From assembly GCA_017311315.1 (NCBI GenBank), contig CM029626.1:14228106-14292105 (forward strand): DNA of 64,000 bases. The letters run 5' to 3'. Numbering within the stretch: position 1 is the stretch's first letter; the number at the start of each line of letters is the position of its first letter. Below are positions 21,567 through 33,023 of this stretch, piece after piece. This stretch comes from Dendrocalamus latiflorus. Lineage: Eukaryota > Streptophyta > Magnoliopsida > Poales > Poaceae. A model generated the notes under the pieces. That model saw only the letters and a list, made by a program, of their open reading frames with translations. It searched no databases and had not been told where the DNA came from. Both the position numbers and the translations under genes were made by a program.

Positions 21567-22207
21567 AGGCAATCCACAACACCACATTGAGATTGTGTGC
21601 AAGCTCACTGTGATCTTACTCGTTCATGCTGATTACTCGACTAATTAACTAGCATTATGACCTTTGTTTGTCCTTACGTGGCAAAGTGGATGGATGGGGC
21701 CGTGGACAGGTGTTGCTGAAGCTCGCTGTCATATCGCGCGGAGCAGGCCCGCGCACCTTCATGGCTGACTGCGACGGAGGCGTTGTCCGATTGCCATCCA
21801 GTTCGTCGCGTTACAAGGAAAGTAACCTTGGATGTTGATGCATGGAAGGGAGTATGTGTAACTGGTAGCTCTATCCGACTATCTTTTCGACAGTTGTACG
21901 TCTCACATATATGGTCAATTAGCTAGTCACGGTTAAACCCACATATATGCCTAGACATTCTGTCATAAACTTAGCTTGATTCCCTGGACTTCATTTGGAC
22001 TTATGTTGGTTATCACGGATAATAGATTGAGCTACGAGGTGTTTGGCCATGGCGGCAGCTGCTGTCCCTGTTGCTTCTGGTCTGGGATTGTTTTGTAATT
22101 GGTAGGCTTGAAGCAAAACCTACGTAGATGTGTTGAATTGCTATTGAATTTTGGAAGAGTCTAGTTTGGTAATCATGTCGTGTCGCGAGAAATCATGATG
22201 CTGAATG
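21567..22207. other. No recognisable gene
   Basis: Unremarkable DNA between a MITE and the Pack-MULE. No open frame of note. Confidence 0.35.
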
Positions 22208-22640
22208 TTTCTTTTCGAGAAAATTATATCGTAGCTTTTAAGTATATATATATCACTTTACAGAAAAATTTTGTATTTTACTTTTTCGGCTTTTTAAACT
22301 TGTATCCATTTATGCTGCAGATTGTTTCATCCATTTGATAATAGAATTAGCTGATGTGACTGTTTATATGGCACATGTGGCTGCTTAGGTGGCACATTTT
22401 TGGTCCACAAACTCACGCTTGGCAAGAACCCGATCTACGCCGTCGTGGCCGCCGACGTCGCGCCCGACGACCCGGCCGCAGTGCTGGCACCGGCACTGCT
22501 TCTCCTGCGCGAGGACGTCTTGTGCATCAAGAACCTCCACAATGCCGCCTCCGCCGACGACTGGACAGCGCCACCACCCCGGGCAGCCTCTTGGTCGTCG
22601 ACCTCGCGAGTTTTGACGTAGCCATTACATGCAGCCATGC

Positions 22641-23012
22641 TATGAAAGGCAGCAGTAGGCAGAGGCTAACCACGTCATCTCTGCCCAATTTTGTGGCTTA
22701 TGCTTTATATTATAGTAACTTGTTTTCAAACGGTGTGTTTTTAAGATGATGTTAACAGAAAGATTATAGTAAAAAGTGTACTGAGTTTAGTTGTGCCAGC
22801 CAAAATCACTTGCGACTATTTTTCTCTATGAAAGGCAGCAGTAGGCAGAGGCTAACCACGCCATCTCTGCCCAATTTTGTGGCTTATGCTTTATATTATA
22901 GTAACTAGTTTTCAAACGGTGTGTTTTTTAACATGATGTTAACAGAAAGATTATAGTAAAAAGTATACTTAGTTCAATTGTGCCGGCCAAAATCACATAC
23001 GACTATTTTTCT
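22641..23012. repeat. 186-bp tandem duplication inside the Pack-MULE
   Basis: Copies start at 22641 and 22827, each beginning TATGAAAGGCAGCAGTAGGC and ending around TTTTTCTC. Identity is above nine tenths by eye, so the duplication is more recent than the element's arms. Confidence 0.8.
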
Positions 23013-23594
23013 CTACGTATTACCTCTCACGAACAGATAGAATTCAAAATTTTAAATAGGCATAATCACAACCCAAAAGAACCGGCCACCTTACAATGGC
23101 AACCTGCATTGCCACTTGTGGTATCAACTCCCAAGCTAAAAAGTGTTGCAGTAACATTAGCTTAACTTTGCTTCTCAAGTCAAAACAGCAATGAATGGCT
23201 TAGCTAGCTTCTGATCACTGTCCACGGAAGAATTAATACTTGTTCTTCAAATGTACCAAGCTAAGCAGACATATGAGCACAATTCACTGAATTGCGCAGC
23301 GCAGCAAAATACAACTGCAAGTAACCAAACCAAAACGACGTGCAATGAGCCAATGAGAACAACATGTTGCTACAGTTAACATCGAGAATTCAGAGTGCTT
23401 CTGCATAAGTACAATGCAGGCTCGCATGTTACACCAGCGGCCGGACCTTTCAGTCTTAGGCTTGAGTGAAATGCACAAGGATATGTATTAGTATGGTCCC
23501 TGAACCTGGCCGATCGATCCATGAACCTAGGCAAAAGCTAACAAAGTAACAGTGCGAGCTTAGATTAAGTGAAAGTATTTTTCAAGTTGCAACC

Positions 23595-23762
23595 AGAGGT
23601 GGAACCAGGCCTCAGGCTAAATGGGCTATATCCTAAGGCCTGAAAACCGAAACCCATAGAGAATAGTGACTTAGGTGTGAAAGGCTAGGAATGAAAGCTC
23701 ATATTGATCCAAAACCAGTTGGCCCAGCCTGAAGCTTAGGCCGAGCTTAGTTCCGCCCCAGG
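23595..23762. mobile_element. Short hAT-type MITE nested in the Pack-MULE
   Basis: TTGCAACC flanks both sides (23587-23594 and 23763-23770), an exact 8-bp duplication as made by hAT transposases. The ends AGAGGTGGAACC and (complement) CCTGGGGCGGAACT are imperfect inverted repeats of the CAGGGGTGG type. Length 168 bp, no coding. Confidence 0.7.
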
Positions 23763-24299
23763 TTGCAACCATTTGATTTGAGGCTGAAGGAGCTAGGTTA
23801 CAACTGTCCCCATTCATGTGACTAGGGTAGCAGAGCGAGCGGAACAGGGCTGGACCCTCCGAGCCAGACATGTGGAGGCCATAGAGGAGATAGGTGCCGA
23901 AGAGGCTACATCAAAACTCGCGGGGGTCGACACACAGGAGGCTGCCTAGGGGTGGCAGCGCCGTCCAATCGTCGGCAGAGGTTGCATTATTGAGCTTCTT
24001 GATGCACCAGACGTCCTCATCGCAGGAGAAGTAGAGCCAGCACGGGAAGGCAGCCACGACGGGCGCAGGTCGGGTTCTTGCCGAACGTGAGCTTGTGGGC
24101 TAAAAATGTGCCACCTATGCAGCTACAATTGCCACCTAAATAGCCACATCAGCCAATTCTATTATCAAACGGACGAAATGATCTACAGTGTAAATGGAGA
24201 CAAATTTAGAGAGTCGAGAAAGTAAAATGTAAGTTTTGGACTGAAGTGATACAACCTCAAAAGTTTAAGGAGCTACAGTGTAATTTTCTCTTTCTTTTC

Positions 24300-25140
24300 C
24301 CTTGAGAAAAAGGAAGTTGTACATGATGATAGAGTTACATATGAAAAGAACTGGTATGAGCATAAGCTCACCGCAAATAAAATCTTGCATTGATCTGTAC
24401 TACATACAGATTTAAGCCAAACCTTAGCTTATATCTTTTCCAAAACAAACAAACGAGGCAGCTTCTTCGTCATCTTTTCAATGCAGATTATCAGCACAAC
24501 CTTTTTGATTCAGCTTATCGGCATTTAGTTCATTCACATAAATGCTCACGTTAGAACTAAAAATCATTAGTCGTAGTCATAAACTATCAGTAGCAGCTGA
24601 AAAGAACCCATCATATATACCACATAAAGATCACAAGCTAACTCTTACTATATTGCAGTGCAATCTAAAAAAGATTGTCAAATCTTCCACATGACAGGCG
24701 TAAGTTAGCTCTCGCTTTTATAACAAAAGCATGTGATTTAGTCACCGGAACGGTTCAAACACACAAGTTGGTTCTGCTTTATTATGAAGTCAGCAGAGGA
24801 CTGTCAATATTCAACAGAACAACTCAAACTAGAGAGAATTGTCTCCTTTTCAATCTTAAGTGAGAATTTGAGCAATGGTACAATCAACTGGTTAGAATTC
24901 TATTGGCGCGAGCGCGAGAGCTTTTGAGCTGGCTTGTTATGGCACGAAGGAGAGAGTTTTTGGTCCTGTGCATAATAGCAATACCAGAAATAGCCTCCAT
25001 CGTATGTAATGCCATTTCTGACCCCCTCTCCAAGCGCAGGACTCCACCCGTTTGACATGTGCGCAGTCCCGCGCCTCGGCACCGTAGCATCCGAATCATG
25101 CGGTCCAGGAGCGCATGATACCCCTACATCGACCGCAGCC
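24300..25140. other. No recognisable gene
   Basis: AT-rich to about 24900, then more GC-rich. Overlapping open frames on both strands at 24884-25257 reflect composition and do not resemble a known protein. Confidence 0.35.
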
Positions 25141-25440
25141 GTTCCGACCACCGCTGTTGGACCACAGTCACCTTCGACCACTGCCTCCCTCGACTACCTC
25201 GGCTTTCGACCGCTACCACTTTTGACCATCTCCGCTTTCAACTGCAACCGCTTTTGACCACCACCACTTTCAACCATACCCATGTTTGACCGTAACCGCT
25301 TTTGACCACCGCCGCTTTCGACCACCTCTGCTTTCAACCGCAACCGCTTTCAACCGCCGCCGCTTTCGACCACACCTATGTTCGACCACTGCTTTGCTCG
25401 ACCACTGTCGTATTTAACCACGGCAGTCTTTTTAACCACA
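25140..25440 (+). repeat. Minisatellite of CGCTTTCGACCAC-type units
   Basis: About fifteen imperfect units of roughly 18-21 bp share a core such as CGCTTTCGACCACC or CGCTTTTGACCACC, with alternating AACCG variants. The array has no associated gene. Unit boundaries are variable, which suggests old replication slippage. Confidence 0.65.
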
Positions 25441-26035
25441 TACAACTTTAGACGTTTTGTTGAAATAATGCGCTCTCAGACCGCATGACTCAAGTACTAC
25501 GGTACCAGAGCGTGGGACTGCGTACGCATCGACCGACCGGAGTCCCGTGATTAGAGAGAGAACCAAAAATAGCATTGTATATACTCTAAAGCTACTTCTA
25601 ATATTACTATACTACATACTGCAGAGAGCCAAAAATGCCTAAACCCCCGAAGGAGACAGTAGGATGGAGCTAGTTCATCCGGTCAGCACAGCAACGTACA
25701 GCATGGCTCAAGGCCGTAACAACCGTCGCCGTCAGAGAAACATACGTCCCGTCAGGGACAAAAATAATGCGTGTCCTCTCGCGGCAATAATGCTCGTCTT
25801 TTCCAACGGCGACGTCCCTCGTTGTGTACTTGCTCAATTATTTGGACCGCCGAAAGCCACGTCTTTGTTTCCTCCGAGTGACTGATATTGTCGTTGCACT
25901 CGTGATGCGTTACATTGCACCGGTGAAAAATAGCAACGTGGTGCCCATACGGGAGAAGCGACGCGTTGCATACCGGAATGTCCGTCTCCACCTCACGACC
26001 TTTTCGATCCTTTGGATTTTTGGACGGCCCGAGGA
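25441..26035. other. No recognisable gene
   Basis: Overlapping 70-80-codon frames on both strands at 25664-26051 show no known motif. Composition is moderately GC-rich. It might be an eroded gene or transposon interior, but nothing identifies it. Confidence 0.3.
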
Positions 26036-26275
26036 GGTCCGTTCTTTTTAGATGAACCTTTAAGACTTTTAGTTGTAGTTTGTGATTCTTATATTATTCG
26101 TATGAGATATTATAAAGTAACAGAAGTTTATGTACAGTTTTTACCGATATAAATAAAGTCAGTATAGTATGTACTACAATTAACTAGTAGACCCTATCTT
26201 AGAAGATACTCCGTTTAAAAACTAGTTACTCTAGAAAAACCGAAAATAGCTTTTAGAAGCTGAAAAGCACAGACG
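26036..26275 (+). mobile_element. MITE family 2, copy 2
   Basis: Shares GATATAAATAAAGTCA, GAAGATACTCCGTTTAAAAAC and the CTTTTAGAAGCTGAAAAG end with the 21.2-kb and 47.2-kb copies. Terminal inverted repeats are eroded and the edges are estimates. Confidence 0.45.
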
Positions 26276-26731
26276 CCCTGCCGGCATAGCTGGATAACCA
26301 GTTTTTTTAATCGACTTGGCTAACATGCCTTCGGAGAGCGTACAGAGGCATAGTTGCCAGGTTGAGGTTGAGTTTTTTGAATAGCTTAGAGGTTTTGCAA
26401 ACTTGAAGGTAGTATATACTGATCAAATCTATGTATGGCAAAAAAAAAAAAAGTTGTAATAATTTCACTCATGTACACGTATGTGTTGCCAGCGCATGCA
26501 AGACATGATTTGAGTAGATATTTTGCACCATAATCCTGCGCCTTAGCTTGTCTCTTCTTAAAATCTGCTATAACGTAAAGCGCAACAAAAGGAACATAAC
26601 ATTGAATTAGTGAAAGATATATCACTACCAGTGAACAAGTACAGATAGTAGAAAGTTGCCTGAAGATTCATTCACACGTGTTGGTACCAGAGAAGGCTAG
26701 CTGCAGGTTGATTCCTGGGTGGCTTGCCCTT
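26276..26731. other. DNA 5' of the copia insertion, formerly close to the CIPK gene
   Basis: This stretch ends at the left target duplication CCTAC (26732-26736) of the 13.5-kb composite. Before that insertion it was continuous with 40231, about 1 kb upstream of the intact CIPK (less without the MITE), so it may contain displaced upstream promoter sequence. No motif can be singled out. The 79-codon minus frame at 26386-26625 is not supported. Confidence 0.4.
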
Positions 26732-26736
26732 CCTAC

Positions 26737-26948
26737 TATCGGGAAATCTGGGCTGGCTTGCAAGCCTGGTGTATGATAGACATATATCTTTTAGTCTATA
26801 AATAGCGAGTCTTAATGATTAGATAATGTAGTTTTTAGAAAAGAAAACAATAAAGAAAGAAAGAGTTCCCTCATCTTGTATAATAAACTTAGAAAGAGCC
26901 ACAATTATACTCCCATGGACACAATTTTGATCATTAAAGAAGTCTTGT
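26737..26948 (+). repeat. 5' LTR of the copia element (3'-truncated)
   Basis: Starts TATCGGGAAATC (the other LTR has CGTTGGGAAACC), with the TATA-like TCTATAAATAG at about 26795. It is cut at 26948 by the gypsy-family LTR. No primer-binding site survives. Confidence 0.75.
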
Positions 26949-28478
26949 TGATGAGGACATGATCTCTATGGATACAACCATATTTGCTATGCTTGTTGTC
27001 CCAATTACAAGAGCTCCTACGCATCGCTTAAATTATCAGGTGAGCTCGTTTCAAAGAGATTTTACTTTGTTTCATAAAGACCTTATGATATTACATAATG
27101 AGAGTTTGTTGCGTTTGTTATCATGTACCGAGATTTATGATCAAGATCATGCAATACGTAAGGCTACACATATGTTAAAACCGAGGACGGTTTTCTATCA
27201 AGAAGGGAGGATGATGTGACCACGCCACAAACACATACGACAATAGCGCCCAATATCAAGATTGAACTAAAGGTGAATTCGTTTCTTCAGCCTCAACATA
27301 TTTTAAATGAGAATATGATGCTACCTAATGATGAAAATATATATTTTTACAGTACAACGTCACATTTACACCAATTCAAGCAAGAGTTCAAGATGGACAC
27401 GTTTTGGAATCCAATTCGGTCTCCAGATCAATTCGGATTCAGCTTGACAGGCCCAACTTCAAATGTGCATAACTTTCACATATGAAGTCCGTTTGAGGTT
27501 CACAAGTACTTGTTGGAAAGCCTTTCTCATCCTCTTTCCAATGGATCTGGTATCACCTCTAAATTATATCTGTACGCATCGCAATCATCAAAAGAGTCCG
27601 TGTTGGGCACGTACTGGAATCGGATTCGGACTGCTGCAATGGTGCAAGTTTAAACGGACGTAACTTTCTCATACAGACTCCGTTTGGGACGTTCTTGGAC
27701 TTGATGGAAATCTTATCAAGTCTACTTTCTAAAGGATTCAACCCCATCTTCAAATTCTATCCGAGCCGGCCGCAATCGTCAAAAGAGTCCGTATTAGACA
27801 CGTACTGGAATCGGATTCGGACTGCTGCAATGGTGCAAGTTTAAACGGGCATAACTTCCTCATACGGACTCCGTTTGGGACGTTCTTGTACTTCATGAAA
27901 AGCTTATGAAGTCTAATTTCCAATGGAACCAATCGCATCTTCAAATTCCATTTGAGCTGGCCGTAATCATCAAAAGAGTCCATATTGATTTCTGAGTCCA
28001 AGTCAAAAAGGGTGCTGCTCCACCACCATTTGGGCCCATGGGCCTTGTAACCCTAGGGCGTGCACTTGGACGCCACCCCTGGTCGTTCTCCCTATGTAGG
28101 AGCCGTCACCTCCGTTGCTAGGACTTGGATTTCGTTGAGTTTAGGTTTAGCCATTATGCAAACTTCTGTTCTTCAGTTGTGTCGGACGACCACCTGTCAA
28201 GACAGCCTTCGGAATCCCACCTTTTGATCTCAATTTATATATTTGCAATTTCAGATTGCTTGTTATCTTGTTCTTGCGTGTTCTTCGGTTGCATGCAGGG
28301 ATAGACCTTCGTGGTCAGGTCAACTGCGTTCTTGGCACGGTTGATAACATCTTATGGTTGGTTCAGCGATTGCTAAGGCGCAAGCGACATCGTATGGTTG
28401 TAGTCGGATCGCATGAGTCACCTCCACCACATCGAAAGTTATCATCCTATCGGAAGATCGGGACCCATCGCCTCATCA
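26949..28478 (+). mobile_element. Solo LTR of the gypsy family, plus orientation
   Basis: It begins TGATGAGGACAT and ends ATCGCCTCATCA, so the ends form an 8-bp inverted repeat TGATGAGG/CCTCATCA. The same sequence, inverted, forms the 5' LTR at 38537-39472. The first 250 bp still code for the polyprotein tail (VPITRAPTHRLNYQV), meaning pol overlaps the LTR in this family. It is 1530 bp against 936 bp because a 191-bp unit is repeated. Flanks CTTGT and CCTAA do not match, so the insertion was later rearranged or trimmed. Confidence 0.75.
27400..27980 (+). repeat. 191-bp units amplified within the gypsy LTR
   Basis: Unit boundaries marked by AGTCCG/AGTCCA fall at 27595, 27786 and 27977, exactly 191 bp apart, with a more diverged unit before 27595. 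Each unit contains GGACTCCGTTTG and ACTGGAATCGGATTCGGAC-like blocks. The minus-strand LTR at 38537-39472 has a single unit. Confidence 0.75.
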
Positions 28479-31215
28479 CCTAATCAAGAAAATTTTGTGT
28501 ACTCCGCATGTACCACGAAAAAATTAATTACAAGACCTTCTGCTCTAAAAGTAAAGAACGAAGTTCCTACATTCTTTGAATGCATCCAAAAAGACATTTG
28601 CGGTCCTATACAGTCATTGTCAGGGCCATTTAAATATTTTATGATGCTCATCGATGCTTTCTCAAAATGGTCGCACGTGTATTTATTGTCTACGAAAAAC
28701 CATGCTTTGGTAAAGCTAATCTCACAGATAATTCAAATTAAAAAATAATTCCCCTGATCATTATATAAAGTCCATCAGAATGGACAACGTTGAAGAATTT
28801 ACCTCAAAGGCATTTGATGATTATTGCATGGCAATGAAAAGTAAAGTTGAGCATTCTGTCCCATATGTCCACACCCAGAATGGACTAGCAGAGACATTAA
28901 TTAAGAGGATTAAATTTATTGCCTAACCACTTTTGTAGAATTATAATTTACCAACTACATGTTGGGACACGTAGTCCTACATGCAGCAACTCTCTTCAAC
29001 TTTAGACCATCAGCATATAACATCCATTCACCAATGCAACTAGCGCAAGAGTCAGCACTGAAAATTTCTCATCTTCGTCGGTTTGGCTACAAAGTTTATG
29101 TACCTATAACCCACCATAGTGTAGTGCAATGGGCCCTCTCCGAAAGTCTAGGATATACATTGGTTATGAGACAACATCCATAATTAGGTATTTGGACTCC
29201 ATGACATGAGATTTGCATATCGCCCGTTTCACTGATAGTATATTTAATGATGATAGTTTTCCGACATTAGGGGAGGAAATCAACCCCTTGATAAAAATAT
29301 CGAAAATTATGTGGGAAGCCACGAGAATCCATGTGCATAACCCGTGCACTAGTGAAGTAAATAGACAAGTCCAGAAGATCATTGAATTGCAGGCATTAAC
29401 AAATCAACTACCTGACCATTTAATGATTTGAAAAGCGTGACAAAGTCGCATGTGCCTACACGCAATGCACAGGAGAGGCTTGAAATACCGAAGAAAGTTA
29501 AAGGTACCCCTAATCCCATCCAAAGCCTTAGAATAAAAGGACGAGAACTCCGACCCCTTAAATCCCAAGTAATCAGGGATGCCTAGCGAAAAAGGATAAG
29601 AATAACTTAACACAGCCAATCACCAAAGTTTCCTAGATCAGAAGGGCACCAGTTGAGACCTAACACTGCTATGACACCTTCAAAGAAAGGCATACCGGAT
29701 TTGAACATGTCAATGGAGGGAGAAACCAGCATGGATGTATGCGCATACATCGAAACTGAAAAACTTAAGGGGCTTCCCCCCGCAATTGGAAGAGGTGGTG
29801 AGCAAGTAAAAGCACTAGAAGAATCAACCCATGATGAAATAGCTATAAACTATATACACACGGAAGAATCCATGAATAGAATAACAACCAATGTTGATAT
29901 TTATTTTTCCAAAAAAATTACCACAATCATCAATCTTGATCCAGAGCCTGCATCACTCGCTAAATGCAAGAAAAGATCATATTGGGAGGATTGAAAAAGG
30001 GAAATAGAAACTGAATTATTTTCTCTGAATAAAAGAGAGGTGTTTGGGCTTGTAGGCCGCACGTCTCCCTATGCACACCTCGTAGGGCATAAGTAGGTAT
30101 TTGTTCGAAAGATAAATGAGAAAAATAAAATTATAAGATATAAAGCAAGGCTTGTTGCACAAGATTTCACTCAATGTTCAGGAATTGATTATGAAGAAAC
30201 CTATTCCCCGGTTATAGGTGGCATTACCTTTAGATATTTAATCTCGATGGCAGTAAACTTGAATTTAGAAATGAAATTGATGGATATGGTAACTACATAC
30301 CTTTATGGAAACATGGATTCAGACATATATATGAAGATGCCTAAAGGTATCCTTGTCCCAAACAAAAACAAAGCAAATAGAAATCTATATAGTGTAAAAC
30401 TCAGAAAAATATTGTACGGACTTAAACAATCAGGCATGATGTGGTATAATCGCTTAAGCGACTTTCTATGCAAGAAAGGCAACACGAACAATGAGAATTA
30501 TCTCTGTGTATTTGTACGACGATCCTAAAATGGATTTTGCACTATCTTAGTGTATGTAGATGATCTGAATATCATCAGAACCCAGAAAGATATAAAAGAA
30601 GCGAGCTCTTACTTGGAGTCAGAGTTCAAAATGAAAGATTTAGGTAAAACCAAGTATTGCCTAGACTTACAGCTTGAGCATGTCCTTGAAGGGATATTAG
30701 TACATCAATCCGCATATACTCAAAAGGTATTGGAAAAGTTCAACTTTGAAAAAGCATACCCATCGAAAGTACTGATTATCAGGAGATCTTTACAACAAGA
30801 AAAGGATCCATACCGACCTAAAAAAGAGGGGGAGGAAGTCTTAGGACTGGAATTTTTGTACTTAAGTGCAATAGGAGCACTTATGTATTTAGCAAACTGC
30901 ACTAGACCGGGCATTACATTTGTTGTGAAATTATTAGCAAGGTATAGTACAGAACCTATCAAAAGGCATTGGTAGAGAATAAAGGACATTTTTCGATATC
31001 TCCAAGGAAGCAAAGACCTTGGATTATTCTACAGAAAGAACCAAGACCTAAATATGACTAACTATGCAGATGCTGGGTACCTATCAGACCCGCATACAAC
31101 AAGATCACAAACAGGCTATACATTCCTATGTGGTGGAACTACAATTTCATAGAAATCGTCTAAATAAAGTCTTGTATCAATTTGGACGAATCACTCAAAA
31201 ATCATAGCACTGGGA
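28479..31215 (+). pseudogene. Copia pol remnant: integrase, reverse transcriptase, RNase H
   Basis: It starts inside the region before integrase (NFVYSACTTKKLITRPS). The integrase core follows with its first aspartate (FMMLIDAFSKWSHV, 28560-28745) and second-D/E region (MDNVEEF; HTQNGLAETL). The post-integrase part reads to about 29994. The reverse transcriptase shows ARLVAQDF, YLYGNM and the catalytic YVDDLNII (30550), and RNase H shows NYADAGYLSDPHTTRSQTGY. Multiple stops (for example 28746, 29992, 30526 and 30973) and small shifts inactivate it. It breaks off near 31215 inside RNase H and resumes at 39473 beyond the nested insertions. Gag and protease are absent. Confidence 0.8.
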
Positions 31216-33023
31216 AATGTCGCTCAATTAAAAACCTACCCCTCAAGTATTTAAAAGAAAATCCTCTCCAATAGCTATGTGGAGCTATGAAGAAGAGACT
31301 TGGCTTACTGGGAAATCAAGTTCTCTGAAGAAAAGGCACAAATTCTATCAAGGGAAGCAAATAATATCTTTCATCAAGACCAATCAAACATGAAAGACTG
31401 CTGCCAAAAACCCTCAGGCCAGCCTCACGAAATTCAGAGTATACAACAGGGAATTTTTGACAACAAAACTTACAGAACTTGCAGACTTTGAAAGCAAGAG
31501 AAATTTAAGGTCCCTTCTTGATTCTTTTGGTCCAGACCAGCTAGGACATGGCCACAATAGCCAGAGAGTTCCAGGAGACTAAAGAAATCAACCCAAGGCC
31601 AAATAATTCAGATTTGGGCTGAAACTTGAAACTTTGCACAGGCTGAACCAAAATCCAATTTACTCCTTAACCATTGATCCTTTGGCTTTGAAACTTTGAG
31701 TATAGCTAGATAATAGCCTTTGAACTTTATGGGTCAAGTTTCATGCCATCTCAAAATGGGAAATCAGATTTGGACCAAAAACCCTAGCAATAACTGAAAA
31801 CTACAGAGAGGGCAAATAAAATCCAAATTACTCAGTGGTCTTAAGTCCTTGGCTTCTGAGATTTTGCAGTTATGTGAGCAATAGCCAGAGGGATTCCCAG
31901 ACCAGAAATCAGCCCATCTCTCAAAGGGGAAAGAGCTTTGCACCTAAACCCTAGAAATGTAAAAACAAGAACAGGGGAGGCCAAAAAGGAAATCTGAAAT
32001 TAAAGCGAAGTTTGCTCTTGGGAAACTTGATCAAATGATCTTGAGACACTCTCCCATCACTGAGCAACCCATTTTGGGCCTTCTCAACAAGAATCGAGCC
32101 AAAACTCAAAAAGCCAAGAATCAAGAAAAAGAGGCATCGAAGGAAAACATGCAACAGAGAACTGAAGACTCAATCTAACTCAAATAAAATCATCTTGGAT
32201 TGATAATGAGGAAGAGAGATACATGATTACACAGAGTATCAGCTCATACCATCCCTACAACCCCATACATGCTTGGATTGAGAGCACAAGCTACATCCTT
32301 CTCTCAAGAACAACCAGGGAGGAGAGCTACGAAGGAGACACTCTCCAACAGAATCTCTGTCTCTCCTACCCACTCTCAACCACTAAAGCCTAAAGCCAAT
32401 ACAAACTTACAAAGCCTCTTTTGACTCTAGCAAACCCTAACTCTCCACCAAGCCCATTCAAAATGCTTGAGAAGGCATGCAGCCCCTCCAATCCTTTATA
32501 TAGCCTTGGCTAACGGTCTCCGCCCCGTTACGCTTGTTGGATCCAACGGAGCCCGCTCCCGCTTGTGCAGTCTTGCGAAATTCCCGATTCGCCCCTCCTG
32601 CACCTTCCGGGAAGCTTCCGCGCTCCTTGTCGTCCATGACTCGCAACCACGTCGAATCTCCGCCGTCTTCGACACATCCGACCGTTCTGACCTCGACACC
32701 GCCTGTGTCTAGTCCGGTCACCTCGTGTCTCACCACGACTCCGCCTCAACGTCCTGCAGTCACACAGACAGGAAACACGTCAAATAGCATCGCTCGATAC
32801 ATGAAAGTGTAAATAACATCATACTTACCACAGATGAAGTCCAAACATGTCAAATCAGTATAATATGCGTCCTAAGCACCTTGACTAGGTTTGACCAAGT
32901 CCGACTGAGCACGATTGCACCATGCAATGTCAAGCTCAGAACCACTTAAACCAAACCCGACTTAACATAATCCAATGTCAATTGCTCATCACCCACATGT
33001 GGTCACCTCCACATGGTCCATCA
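31216..33023 (-). repeat. LTR-like segment of a third retrotransposon, minus strand
   Basis: On the minus strand it starts TGATGGACC at 33023, has a TATA-like GCTATATAAAGG near 32500 about 520 bp in, and continues with a CT-rich leader and long non-coding part. The start abuts the gypsy integrase at FST exactly. The downstream end is uncertain (about 31216-31310). No 5-bp duplication was found. The missing gypsy integrase end and 3' LTR imply that insertion was followed by deletion. Confidence 0.5.

Larger units (their letters stand above)
22217..24290. mobile_element. Pack-MULE-like element with gene fragment in its TIRs
   Basis: TTTCTTTTC at 22208-22216 and 24291-24299 is a perfect 9-bp target duplication. 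Long inverted repeats begin GAGAAAATTA at each end and extend about 400 bp (22217-22620 and about 23880-24290). The inner half of each arm is GC-rich and reads like a piece of a host gene (left arm, plus strand: KLTLGKNPIYAVVAADV, EDVLCIKNLHNAA), so both arms carry the same captured fragment head to head. The protein family was not recognised and the two arms have diverged, with indels. No transposase is present. The middle has a 186-bp tandem duplication and a nested hAT MITE. Confidence 0.8.

Noticed and set aside
25140..25440. CRISPR-like array
   Set aside because: Units are imperfect, directly adjoining and without spacers, and the genome is a plant nuclear one.
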